NCBI GenBank assembly: GCA_036555705.1
Contig: DATBKT010000036.1
Span: 1 to 17,949 of the forward strand
DNA: 17,949 bases
Reading direction: 5' to 3'
Origin: JARBAU01 sp029237525
GTDB lineage: Archaea; Thermoproteota; Nitrososphaeria; Nitrososphaerales; Nitrososphaeraceae
Made by a program: the position numbers and the translations under genes. The notes under the pieces are model-generated. The model did no database searches and was not told where the DNA came from. It saw only the letters and a list, made by a program, of their open reading frames with translations. Below, in pieces: positions 5,599 to 13,396 of the stretch; positions within the stretch are counted from its first letter, which is position 1; the number at the start of each line of letters is the position of its first letter.

Positions 5599-7932
5599 TT
5601 ATTTGCACATATTTGTTTTAATCCAAACAAATGACTCTGTATCGCCGGTTTTGCTTGCTTTGACTTTCCAGAAATTGTATTCTCCATTTGCCCTATCGCC
5701 CATATTATCAAGTGTTGTATTGCCTGTCACTCCGACATACGATTTGGCAGCGCGTATAAAGGCATTCCTAAAATCGTGAATCCCTTGAAAGTCAGTTATA
5801 TTATTCAAATTATTCATATTACTATGTCTAGTCATATTCTCAGCTATAGCTGCAACCCTCAAAATGTCGTATGCATCAGCGGAATATGGGGATGGTTCTG
5901 TGTGTATTTCTTTTCGAATTTTCCCCAGAAAATTATTATAGGTATTTCCATTGTCTTTGTTGGAGTTGTTGTTTTTATTATTATTGTTGTTATTGTTATT
6001 GTTGCCAAAACTAGAAATAGGATTACAGAAAGAAGTGTTAGCTGCAAAAGATGCAGACTCGTACTGTCTTACAAGTGCCTGATTAAGGGCAGACTTATCA
6101 CTTCCATACCATTTCACTTTAGAAAGCACTGGATGACTATTAGCTTGAATAAAGATAGGGGTTACTTCATCATAGGATACCACATATACTCCTACTTTAT
6201 CGATACCATATTGTGATATTGCATTCTTTAGTCTTGATTCTAATGCTTTTAGAGCATTTTCCCACATGATGAAATTAATTCTATGCAAACTTGACGCAAG
6301 AATTCCGGTGCGCGGAGCATAGCCTAGCTTCTCAGCATCCTTATCAAACACTCCTCCCATCGCCTGAAAATTCGCACGCACAGCTCGCATCAATTCACTA
6401 CCGTAAACATCATTTCTCCAGAATGGAACGACTACACTTATTCCCTGATTCCACATGATTTTCGAAATCGCTTTGGCCTGATTCAAGTCATCAGGGACAA
6501 ACCTAAAGACATTATCACCTTCAATTGCAAGTGTGGGTGCAGTGCTAGAGGGACTAATTAATATAATACCATTCTCGTCAGCAAAATCCTTAGTGGCATT
6601 CAGCTCGGCACTTGTAGCTGGCCCTATAACTATCCTAATCCCATCCTTTGCTAACAGTCTTAGTTTCTCGAGGCTCACAGTTGGATCGGATTCAGTATCC
6701 TGCACTACCAACTCATATCGTAGACTGGAATTACTCTTTGAAAAATTTGAATTTACATCTCTAAGTGCCATCCTCAATGCAGCCTCTGTTGATTTACCAG
6801 AGGACGAAAACACTCCAGACATCGGGAGAAGAGCACCAAGTCTCACCGTGTCCCCTGAACTTGAAGCCTCTCCTATATCCTTAGTATTGATATTGATATC
6901 TTGCCTGTCAACAAGTAAAGGAAGCTGGATCAACGACCAAATCGATGAGGACGAAAGAGCTGTTCCAATTATCAAAATAACTGTAAAAATACAAAGTCCA
7001 GTAATAGCAACGAAAATTAGATTACTTGACCAAGCCTTTGCAGATCCATTTACATTATTATATTCTGAGCTTGTGATTCGTGTTGAACTATCAAAATCGT
7101 TCGAAGAATTGGTATTGTTGTTTGTACCCGTACGTTGTGGTACGAAATTTATAATAGACCATAAAAGACCTGCAGCAATGATTACACGACTTGCTGCAAA
7201 GATCATTGAAGATGGCCACAATTCAGTCGTTAGGGACGTAACAACAAAAAGCTGAAACCAACTGTCTCCTATCACTACCAGAAGGATTCCAGCTGATTTG
7301 AAGATCCATGGAGTGAACCATCGTGGTTTCTTACGATAGTTTACCACGATCAGAAATGATGGCACCATGATAATTGCATCCATTACAGGATAGATAATTA
7401 TAATAGAAAGAATAGCCGAACCTCTTGAAGATGAAACTTCTATAAGGCTTTCGGTATAGAATATTGTAAAAAAGAGAAAAATAGTACTAGCAATGACAGC
7501 AGCTGTCAATTGTTTTTTGCTGAAGTGAAATACCTTGTAGAACCTGTTATATGTTGAATACACATAAAATGACAAAAAAGCATATGCGGTTATAGACAGC
7601 GCATCAGCCACTGAAGGGACTGGGGGTACGACTTGCAGAATGATCTCATATACTGCCCAAAGAATTGTCGCGCATAATGACAAGACTAGAGCTACTGCCA
7701 AGGCCAAGTCAGCTTTTTCGATAAATCCATTATGACGTTTCTGTTGATACAAGATTATAACGGAAAGCGAAGCGGGTATCGCTGCTGTAATACTAAGAAT
7801 CCATTGAGCATTGTACCCTCTGGTCTCTACTTTCGCAAAAAAAATGAGTGAGCAAGCGATGGTTGTTGCTAGAATAACGCCAAAAAACAATATCCTCTTA
7901 GTAAATCCTATATCCGATAGTAAAGTAACCAT
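5599..7932 (-). CDS. Nine-helix membrane protein with extracellular LivK-like ligand-binding domain
   Basis: Protein of 777 residues in two halves. Residues 13-264 hold eight predicted membrane helices; a short Asn/Ser-rich loop follows, then helix nine (304-328). Loops after helices 2, 4, 6 and 8 carry the positive charges (QQKRH, FYKVFHFSKK, NYRKKPR, PQR), so the N-terminus is inside and the C-terminus outside. Motifs in the membrane part (PSVADA 106-111, YPVMDA 181-186, GDSWFQ 222-227) recall the 8-helix sensory domain found before GGDEF/EAL domains in bacteria. Residues 363-755 are a periplasmic-binding domain of the branched-chain amino-acid (LivJ/LivK, Peripla_BP_6) type: VRLGALLPMSG, GPATSAE, ISPSSTAP, FVPDD, SPYSADAYD. 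An Asn run interrupts it (644-658). No kinase, ATPase or permease neighbour is seen. It is probably a receptor for a small ligand; the output is unknown. Confidence 0.8.
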   Translation of the reverse strand: MVTLLSDIGFTKRILFFGVILATTIACSLIFFAKVETRGYNAQWILSITAAIPASLSVIILYQQKRHNGFIEKADLALAVALVLSLCATILWAVYEIILQVVPPVPSVADALSITAYAFLSFYVYSTYNRFYKVFHFSKKQLTAAVIASTIFLFFTIFYTESLIEVSSSRGSAILSIIIIYPVMDAIIMVPSFLIVVNYRKKPRWFTPWIFKSAGILLVVIGDSWFQLFVVTSLTTELWPSSMIFAASRVIIAAGLLWSIINFVPQRTGTNNNTNSSNDFDSSTRITSSEYNNVNGSAKAWSSNLIFVAITGLCIFTVILIIGTALSSSSIWSLIQLPLLVDRQDININTKDIGEASSSGDTVRLGALLPMSGVFSSSGKSTEAALRMALRDVNSNFSKSNSSLRYELVVQDTESDPTVSLEKLRLLAKDGIRIVIGPATSAELNATKDFADENGIILISPSSTAPTLAIEGDNVFRFVPDDLNQAKAISKIMWNQGISVVVPFWRNDVYGSELMRAVRANFQAMGGVFDKDAEKLGYAPRTGILASSLHRINFIMWENALKALESRLKNAISQYGIDKVGVYVVSYDEVTPIFIQANSHPVLSKVKWYGSDKSALNQALVRQYESASFAANTSFCNPISSFGNNNNNNNNNKNNNSNKDNGNTYNNFLGKIRKEIHTEPSPYSADAYDILRVAAIAENMTRHSNMNNLNNITDFQGIHDFRNAFIRAAKSYVGVTGNTTLDNMGDRANGEYNFWKVKASKTGDTESFVWIKTNMCK

Positions 7933-8102
7933 TCAATCAGGCTCCAGACTCAGGGTTGTATAGTAATGGTAAGCGTCACTTAACAATTTTTCGACGATCT
8001 GTTACGTGCAGGCATAAAAGAGCTAACACGAAGCATATCCATTGGATATTCTTGATATTAGAACCGAATGTGAAGTAGGAACTTTGCCATCTAAACCATC
8101 AG

Positions 8103-8600
8103 TCAGATTCTGCCAGCTTCCTTCAGACGAGAAATCATTCTTGCTTCGCCTTGTTGAAATCGCATTTTATCATCATCATTTTCCAATGTCAGTGCTGGAA
8201 CTTCTGTAGGCTTTCCATATTTATCAAGAGCAACCATGGTAACAAATGCTGTTCCTGCGCTGATTCTCATACCATCGTCTAGATCTTCAGCTTCCACAGT
8301 AACCTCAATTTCCATGGAAGACTTTCTTACATAATTTAGTCTTGCAGAAAGGATTAGTGCATTACCAATGAATACTGGCCTTAAGAAAGTCATTCTATCC
8401 ATACTTGCTGTGACGATATTGGCACGACCAGCATGTCTTTTGGCGCATAAACCCGCAATAAGATCCACGTGCTTTAATATAACACCTCCAAAGACATTGC
8501 CTTTTGGATTAGCATCTGAAGGCAGCATCATAATTGTCATCTCAGCTCTGGAATCGTTTGGTAGTTTGCCCGTTTTCGAATGTTGTTGTTGCTCTGCCAT
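8103..8600 (-). CDS. Hotdog-fold acyl-CoA thioesterase
   Basis: Cytoplasmic thioesterase of the YciA/ACOT (COG1607) family, about 165 residues, a normal length for a single-hotdog member. It cleaves acyl-CoA to free acid and CoA. The signature PSDANPKGNVFGGVILKHVD spans strand 1 and the central helix, with the conserved Asn and the helix Asp (Asn39 and Asp54 when counted from the upstream TTG at 8624). It is followed by the strand MDRMTFLRPVFIGNAL and by VTVEAED and AFVTMVALD typical of the family. The chain length is unknown. I chose the ATG at 8600; a TTG at 8624 would add eight residues of no family value, and neither has a Shine-Dalgarno site. A short Gln run follows the start. It lies between the ligand-binding membrane gene and the histidine kinase without clear operon linkage. 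Confidence 0.9.
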   Translation of the reverse strand: MAEQQQHSKTGKLPNDSRAEMTIMMLPSDANPKGNVFGGVILKHVDLIAGLCAKRHAGRANIVTASMDRMTFLRPVFIGNALILSARLNYVRKSSMEIEVTVEAEDLDDGMRISAGTAFVTMVALDKYGKPTEVPALTLENDDDKMRFQQGEARMISRLKEAGRI

Positions 8601-8624
8601 TGAGAAATTATCATCATAGTACAA

Positions 8625-8970
8625 TGCAGCTTTTAATTAAATATTATATTCAAGATATATCATAACATTGAATACTGTGAACATTGAGTTATTCAAGTCT
8701 TCGATGAAATTTGTAGGAAATAGAACATTTCTAGGACATATTTATTGTGATCATGCATTACTTTACTATTAGGTCAAATTAGTATATTGGATTTCAATAC
8801 TAATACTGACAATAGTATATCAGTAAACCGAATTGTGCATTCAAACTGAATGGTTTTTGTGACGATCGATCGCATTAGATTTTGGAGAAGTTATGAATTA
8901 AAAGTAGTAAAGTAGTGCACAGCACTAATTGTGTTGATTATCGGCTACATTACACATGTGGTTATAGCAA
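8625..8970. other. Intergenic stretch, no gene seen
   Basis: These 346 bases separate the kinase 3' end from the thioesterase start; both genes are on the minus strand. They hold a hairpin near the kinase end (8913-8927, listed separately), a 10-base palindrome CGATCGATCG at 8863-8872 and a TACTGA/TCAGTA inverted pair around 8803-8824. The apparent frame overlapping the kinase C-terminus (8925-9131) is its shadow. Confidence 0.5.
8913..8927 (-). terminator. Candidate hairpin terminator after histidine kinase
   Basis: TAGTGC and GCACTA pair around a 3-base loop. Read on the minus strand, the hairpin lies about 44 bases after the kinase stop and is followed by a pyrimidine-rich tract (CTTTACTACTTTT). 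Archaeal termination depends more on T tracts than on hairpins, so this is tentative. Confidence 0.3.
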
Positions 8971-10902
8971 TTAATAATTTGCAGTATCAAGTAATGGCAG
9001 ACTAAAGTAGAAACTAGCTCCAATTCCGTTAGCATTATTCTCTGCCCATATTTTGCCTCCATGTGCTTCAATAATATTCCTGGAAATAAATAATCCCAAG
9101 CCAGTACCTCCGAATTCAGACTTTGTAACAAATTTCGTAAACAGTTTGGGCAATATATTTGGATCTATACCTTGACCTGTATCCATTACAGTGACAATAG
9201 CCTGCCCATGATCGTTAGTGTCTACTGATAAAGATATTGTCCCTTCCTTAGTAAATTTCAAGGCATTACTAACTAAGTTATCGATTACTTGTGTTATCCT
9301 CACTTTATCTGCTTCGACAAGGATTGATGGAATGTTATCTTGATTTATTACATGTTTATGCATTAGTTGTTCTTGTTGTTGTTGTTGACAAGCTCCACCT
9401 CCCCCACCTTGTGTTGTCTCTTCCTCTTTGTTAATCCCATACACTATCTTTACATTCTCAGTTGAACTTCTAATGTGATTTCTGTAGTCATCAATAGTAT
9501 TAATTATTATTCTTTGTAGATTAAGTTTCTCTTTGTTGAGTGTTAACAATCCGCTTTCAATTCGAGTTATATCTAATATGAGTTGGGATAGTCTCTGAAG
9601 TCTTTTTGCATTTCTGATTATCACATCCAAGATAGTCTCCTGTTGAGGATGCTGAGGCTGTCCATCTGTATTTTTTGAACGTAGAATCTCTGATAACCCG
9701 ATTATTGGTTGTATTGGAGTACGTAATTCGTGCGCTGCTATATTGATAAACTCTTGCTGGGCCTTCTCACGCGTCTTTAGCTGCTCATTTGATAATGACA
9801 ATTGTTTATTTGCAATTTCTAGCTCCCTGTTTGCTTCTTCTAATTCCTCTCCTCTTCTCTTTACTTCCTCACTTAAACTACTCCATTTGATAAGGAAAAC
9901 AATTAATACCACAATTGCAACGGTAGCTCCTACAAGTAACGAAAATGTCTCTATTCTTTGTGAAAAAAGAACCTTGTCGACCTGCGAATAAATTGTTGCA
10001 GTGGGTGTAATTACAAAAACAAAGTACGTTGGTGTTCCAGACAAAAATATTGGATAGCCAGTATTCAATCTCTCACCACTTCCAAAGTCATAAACAGCGT
10101 ATCCCGGCTTACCGGAGAAAACTTGATTGTACAGATTATTTTGTATCTGGTTATGATGAAAGAATTCTTGAACATCTGTTGCAAAAAAATTCTTTCCTAA
10201 CAGATATGTTCTTGGAGTTACAATATAGTTCTCACTTTTATCGTAGGCTACCAGGAACCGCGACTCTATATTGTAAATATTTTCATAATTGGAGAGGAAT
10301 TGTACAATGGGAATAGTTGCTCCTACTAGTCCTAAATATTTACCTGTCTGTCCATTTATAATTGGATAGGTTATATCAATTCTAGTTTTACCATCTAGTC
10401 CTAGGTAACCATTAGAAAAAACTGGCTTTAGGGTCTTTTCTACTTGTACTACATGGTTTCTATGTAAAATATCTGTACCTACAAGTATTCTTGTACCTTT
10501 TGTAGAAATGTCTACCATCATCGTGTTATTTTCATTTATAACAAAAAAATGGTCTACGATATCATCTAGGTTTACAAAGTTGGCGTGAACTAGTGTTTTC
10601 GTTTTATCAGCAGCTAAATCTCCTTGCTGGAGATATATTGAATTTGACAATCCCTCAAGTCTAGCTTCTACTAAACCTAGATCCGATGCAACATGTTTAG
10701 AAAGAACTTTTGTTGCCATAATTTGACGATCTCTTTGTTGAGCGAATAGATTATTTTTCAGATCTGTTTCTGTAACATCCTGAAAATAAAAAAATAGCCC
10801 ATAAAAAACAGATATCATAAGTACAATACCAATAATGACAATTACTTTAGCTCTCAAGTAGATGCTACTCCTAGCTCTAAAACTACTATATTTTTCAGGC
10901 AT
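8971..10902 (-). CDS. Membrane sensor histidine kinase (Cache-type sensor)
   Basis: Two-component sensor of 643 residues. Helix one (about 19-41) and helix two (about 320-339) enclose an extracellular sensor of some 275 residues with the look of a double Cache domain (ITYPIINGQTGKYLGLVGATIP at 178-199; VYDFGSGERLNTGYP and FVITP further on). A coiled coil (about 342-382) leads to HisKA with the phospho-acceptor His391 in AAHELRTPI. The HATPase domain shows the N box (DNLVSNALKF, 541-550), G1 (DTGQGID, 574-580), an F box (KLFTKF) and G2 (GGTGLGLF, 598-605). A Gly/Gln-rich insert (499-512) sits between HisKA and HATPase, outside the conserved core. No response regulator is nearby, so the kinase is an orphan. 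The ATG has a weak GGGTGG upstream. The ligand is unknown. Confidence 0.95.
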   Translation of the reverse strand: MPEKYSSFRARSSIYLRAKVIVIIGIVLMISVFYGLFFYFQDVTETDLKNNLFAQQRDRQIMATKVLSKHVASDLGLVEARLEGLSNSIYLQQGDLAADKTKTLVHANFVNLDDIVDHFFVINENNTMMVDISTKGTRILVGTDILHRNHVVQVEKTLKPVFSNGYLGLDGKTRIDITYPIINGQTGKYLGLVGATIPIVQFLSNYENIYNIESRFLVAYDKSENYIVTPRTYLLGKNFFATDVQEFFHHNQIQNNLYNQVFSGKPGYAVYDFGSGERLNTGYPIFLSGTPTYFVFVITPTATIYSQVDKVLFSQRIETFSLLVGATVAIVVLIVFLIKWSSLSEEVKRRGEELEEANRELEIANKQLSLSNEQLKTREKAQQEFINIAAHELRTPIQPIIGLSEILRSKNTDGQPQHPQQETILDVIIRNAKRLQRLSQLILDITRIESGLLTLNKEKLNLQRIIINTIDDYRNHIRSSTENVKIVYGINKEEETTQGGGGGACQQQQQEQLMHKHVINQDNIPSILVEADKVRITQVIDNLVSNALKFTKEGTISLSVDTNDHGQAIVTVMDTGQGIDPNILPKLFTKFVTKSEFGGTGLGLFISRNIIEAHGGKIWAENNANGIGASFYFSLPLLDTANY

Positions 10903-11054
10903 TGAAATCCACCCGTAATTTCAGAATTAAATAACTGGAGCTATGTATATGGGGGTAGTCCTATATACAATGCTAACTTGAGCAAAATCCACATGATCTA
11001 TTTTCTGAGGCATACAGGACGCCAATCGCTCACAAAAGTATGGCATGTCCTAAT

Positions 11055-11312
11055 TCAGTTCCTAATCCTTAATTTCAATACTGTCGTCCCCTTCTTCTTC
11101 ATATTCATAAGTTTTATGCCAGATCCATATGCTAGGCAAATGTTTTCCGCATCGAAGTGTACTCCATATAATATTACTTTGTGCATATGAGTTACATCAT
11201 ACATTTTATCGCAGTTTCTACATACCCATGAAATTTGCTCTCCACAAACCTCACATAATGAAACTGAGGTTAGATAAGTTCCGCATGCCCTACACGATTC
11301 TTTATTATACAT
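11055..11312 (-). CDS. Small multi-zinc-ribbon protein
   Basis: Protein of 85 residues with three CxxC pairs (Cys7/10, Cys20/23, Cys31/34) followed by His42 and His44. This is enough for two zinc sites in a treble-clef or ribbon arrangement. The second half has no metal ligands. Such tiny Cys-rich proteins are common in Thaumarchaeota and mostly uncharacterised; nucleic-acid or protein binding is usual for zinc ribbons, but nothing here proves either. The ATG is preceded by AAGGAGGAGGAG (11324-11335 on the minus strand), 11 bases away, one of the few strong Shine-Dalgarno-like sites in the window. The CDGSH gene ends 56 bases upstream, so the two probably form one transcript. The kinase starts 152 bases downstream. 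Confidence 0.75.
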   Translation of the reverse strand: MYNKESCRACGTYLTSVSLCEVCGEQISWVCRNCDKMYDVTHMHKVILYGVHFDAENICLAYGSGIKLMNMKKKGTTVLKLRIRN

Positions 11313-11368
11313 TGATATTATAACTCCTCCTCCTTACATCTTACAACAATGTGACAAAATGACATGAC

Positions 11369-11581
11369 CTAAATCATTACTTCCCAATTCTTAACTTCAA
11401 TTCTTTCACCTTCTTTTTCATATGCATATATTTTATTGTCTTCTTCATCGACTGTTTTCTTATGTGAATTATCGCAGTATGGTTGGTTTGCACTCAAACC
11501 ACACATACAAATACGTATGCTTTTTGTCCCAATTTTAATGTCTAACGGACCATTGAATTCCTTTTTTACCAATCTCGCCAA
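11369..11581 (-). CDS. CDGSH-type iron-sulfur protein
   Basis: Single-domain CDGSH protein of 70 residues. The cluster motif reads CMCGLSANQPYCDNSH, with the three Cys and one His ligands of a [2Fe-2S] cluster at Cys25, Cys27, Cys36 and His40, the conserved Ser30 and Pro34, and Asn in place of the Gly of the CDGSH signature. Small archaeal and bacterial members have one such motif and no membrane anchor; roles proposed for the family are electron or cluster transfer and redox sensing. The start is a TTG at 11581: a stop lies 18 bases upstream in frame and there is no ATG, so TTG is needed unless the internal TTG at codon 4 is used. It is divergent from the cupredoxin and in line with the zinc protein. 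Confidence 0.88.
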   Translation of the reverse strand: MARLVKKEFNGPLDIKIGTKSIRICMCGLSANQPYCDNSHKKTVDEEDNKIYAYEKEGERIEVKNWEVMI

Positions 11582-11639
11582 TATGCGATATTGACATTAC
11601 GTATTACTAATATTCAGGACGTCCACCAACAATATATAG

Positions 11640-11657
11640 TGTAGTACATTGTAGTAC
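11640..11657. promoter_or_regulatory. Two direct TGTAGTAC repeats between divergent genes
   Basis: TGTAGTAC occurs at 11640-11647 and again at 11650-11657, a repeat of exactly 10 bases, one helical turn. The pair lies between the divergent CDGSH and cupredoxin genes and upstream of the plausible cupredoxin TATA element (TAAATA, 11696-11701). The spacing suggests an activator or repressor site acting on one or both genes. Chance is possible in AT-rich DNA. Confidence 0.35.
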
Positions 11658-11723
11658 TTAAGATAGCTTTTGATCTTTCATGTGCACGTCCAGACTAAAT
11701 AGCATCAGATTTATTACAGCACC

Positions 11724-12251
11724 ATGAAGAGTTCATCGTCAAATCTTCAAACAATAGTACTGCTTTCAGTACTATCAGGGATACTACTGTTTGGTCTGGT
11801 ATCGAGTTTGTATAATGGATACCATACGCAAATAGTAAATGCTAAGGAACATGAAAAAAATGAGTATAGAAGTGTTGGAGAGAATAAAGATTCAACAAAC
11901 TCAGTATCATCACAAACTCAACAACAACAGCAATCAATCCCAGGCGCAATTCAATTATCAGCCAAGGAACTACCTTCGGGTTACAGATGGATAGACACTA
12001 CCAACGGAGTAATCAATCCAACTATGAATTTCATGGTGGGTAATAGTAAGACCATACAACTCAATAATCCAACAGATGCTACACATCAATTAGTAGTAGA
12101 CGATCCTAATGGACACCAACTTGCGACAAGCGGAGATATACCATCTGGAAGTTCTAACCATTTGGCCTTTAAACCCGGTATGACTGGTACATTTGAATAT
12201 CACTGCATATACCATCCTACAACAATGAAAGGGGTAATACATGTACAGTGA
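11724..12251 (+). CDS. Membrane-anchored blue-copper cupredoxin (plastocyanin-like)
   Basis: Protein of 175 residues, extracellular. A hydrophobic segment (9-29) acts as signal anchor or signal peptide; then comes a polar, Gln-rich linker (62-71) and a cupredoxin domain from about 75 to 175. The type-1 copper ligands are visible: His121 (ATHQLVV) and, near the C-terminus, Cys161, His164 and Met168 in YHCIYHPTTMKG. The domain starts with a strand including INPTMNFMVG and ends in GVIHVQ as in plastocyanin-like proteins. Known members shuttle single electrons at the cell surface. Ammonia-oxidising Thaumarchaeota carry many of these in place of cytochrome c, so electron transfer is the likely role; the partner is unknown. 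A possible TATA element (TAAATA, 11696-11701) sits about 25 bases before the ATG, fitting a leaderless transcript. Confidence 0.92.
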   Translation: MKSSSSNLQTIVLLSVLSGILLFGLVSSLYNGYHTQIVNAKEHEKNEYRSVGENKDSTNSVSSQTQQQQQSIPGAIQLSAKELPSGYRWIDTTNGVINPTMNFMVGNSKTIQLNNPTDATHQLVVDDPNGHQLATSGDIPSGSSNHLAFKPGMTGTFEYHCIYHPTTMKGVIHVQ

Positions 12252-12521
12252 TTGAGAACAAGTATTAGTACTTTGTCATATCTTACTTCTCCTCATGCTA
12301 CGAGGAGACAATTTATTTCAATATTTCTATAGGACATCAGAAACAACTCACCACAAAGACAAACTCGATATTATTCACCTAATCTCGAGTGAAACTCGGG
12401 AGGCTCAATTACTCAGTATAGAAAATACAGACTTTGTGAGTGACGAATCACGTATGAAGATATATGGGCTATGGATAATATTCTATATTTTTATTGTGTC
12501 GGACTTCAAATCGCTATTTTG
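12252..12521. other. Gene-poor stretch after the cupredoxin
   Basis: T-rich sequence directly after the cupredoxin stop could terminate it. A plus-strand frame at 12295-12525 gives 76 residues. Its middle (HKDKLDIIHLIS) recalls the start of thaumarchaeal winged-helix regulators, but the rest does not continue the fold and the end is plain hydrophobic. I do not count it as a gene; it could be a decayed one. Confidence 0.35.
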
Positions 12522-12683
12522 CTAAAGGGCCTCGTACCATTCTGATATAGCGTTCAGTATAGAAGATGACTCTTTTTCCTCAAGAATTATGTATGAAAGA
12601 ATATCCTCTGGCGGTGAAAAACAGATCGCATTAAAAGTCTTTTCTTTCAGCAGAAGTGATAGAGCCAGAACGCGCTCGTGCAT
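12522..12683 (-). CDS. Hypothetical small protein, 53 residues
   Basis: A short minus-strand frame with ATG at 12681-12683 and TAG at 12522-12524. The product starts MHERVLALSLLLKEKTFN and continues PPEDILSYIILEEKESSSIL to ISEWYEAL. The composition is that of a soluble, mostly helical protein: acidic, with regular hydrophobic spacing and no low-complexity tract. Two TAA codons stand directly before the ATG in frame, so it cannot be the tail of a longer gene. An A/T-rich element (12721-12731) about 40 bases upstream could be a TATA box. I do not recognise the family. Support is from coding appearance only; the plus-strand frame across the same bases reads worse. Confidence 0.4.
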   Translation of the reverse strand: MHERVLALSLLLKEKTFNAICFSPPEDILSYIILEEKESSSILNAISEWYEAL

Positions 12684-12740
12684 TTATTATTGTTGTTGTT
12701 GACTAACACAAATAGGAAACGATAAAAAATAGCTAGTCGC

Positions 12741-12923
12741 TTGAGTCTATATGATTTATCGAAGTTGGTCAAGTGGTCGTATATCATAACTTGCAAAAAA
12801 TGCGGTTATATTTCCACTGAAAAAGTATCTGAATTAAAAGCAAAAGAGATAGTACGTTCACACTTAGGTAGCTCTCAGAATTGTACTAGAGGGCATGTAA
12901 AACTTGTGAAAGTAAGAGCCTAA
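12741..12923 (+). CDS. Small zinc-finger-like protein
   Basis: Protein of up to 60 residues. It has CKKCGYIS (Cys18 and Cys21) followed by a helix-forming stretch (EKVSELKAKEIVRSHLG) and then Cys48 and His52 in NCTRGH, with His41 as another possible ligand. That is a plausible single C2-CH zinc site on a beta-hairpin/helix fold. The C-terminal VKLVKVRA is basic. The start is uncertain: no ATG is in frame, and TTG at 12741 or TTG at 12765 could serve; an A/T-rich TATA-like element at 12722-12731 favours the second. It is divergent from the 53-residue frame at 12522-12683. The family is not recognised; nucleic-acid binding is only a guess from the zinc-site shape and charge. Confidence 0.55.
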   Translation: MSLYDLSKLVKWSYIITCKKCGYISTEKVSELKAKEIVRSHLGSSQNCTRGHVKLVKVRA

Positions 12924-13385
12924 TTGCTGATTGAAATTTTGTTATGTGTTATAAGATATAATTTAATTGCCAGTAAAAACATTGCAAAATCGAAGCATGA
13001 TAATTTTCAATAACTTTCCACCTTGTGTTATGCCAATTAGGATTAGGCATCTTCTGTGAAATTCTCTTATCCTATTATTGTAAATCGACAAAGATTTGGC
13101 TTCAGGCTGCGACATATAGAATGGTCAACAGTACTTCATCTAGAAGTAATATTACTAAATTTTAATACACTTGTGCTCAAAGAGAAACTTTAAAGCTTAT
13201 GGCCAGGCTCCTATTGTCAAGAACCTACTATTTCGACCGATATCGAAACTAATCCCACCAGACCCCGAACTAACCATTAAACTAGATCATCATTACTCGA
13301 CAAACCACTGCTTTCCAATGATTTATTATGATTTAGTCATTTAGACAATGTCTCTGCTAAATTAGTTGAAACCCCTTTACCATAA
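12924..13385. other. Intergenic stretch, no gene seen
   Basis: About 460 bases between the zinc protein and the nitroreductase hold no convincing frame on either strand. A weak inverted pair TTTCGA/TCGAAA lies at 13231-13248, and an imperfect hairpin (ATGCC...GGCAT) around 13028-13050. The nitroreductase promoter should lie in the last 100 bases, but I cannot point to a clear TATA element. Confidence 0.5.
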
Positions 13386-13396
13386 GGGAGGCGATC
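13386..13396 (+). promoter_or_regulatory. Extended Shine-Dalgarno site fixing a TTG start
   Basis: GGGAGGCGATC directly precedes the TTG at 13397 and matches 9 of 11 bases of AGGAGGTGATC, the complement of the usual 3' end of archaeal 16S rRNA. This is the longest such match seen in the window and decides the start of the nitroreductase gene over the internal ATG at 13445. Confidence 0.6.

Noticed and set aside
5776..6216. Plus-strand frame of 146 codons rich in Val and Ile
   Set aside because: It is the antisense of the Asn run and the binding domain; composition is an artefact of the repeat.
6533..7255. Long plus-strand frame of 240 codons
   Set aside because: It lies fully antisense to the ligand-binding membrane gene and lacks any family motif; the minus-strand reading has clear domains.
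12295..12525. Plus-strand 76-residue frame
   Set aside because: Only a few residues recall a winged-helix start and the tail is plain hydrophobic; no start support.
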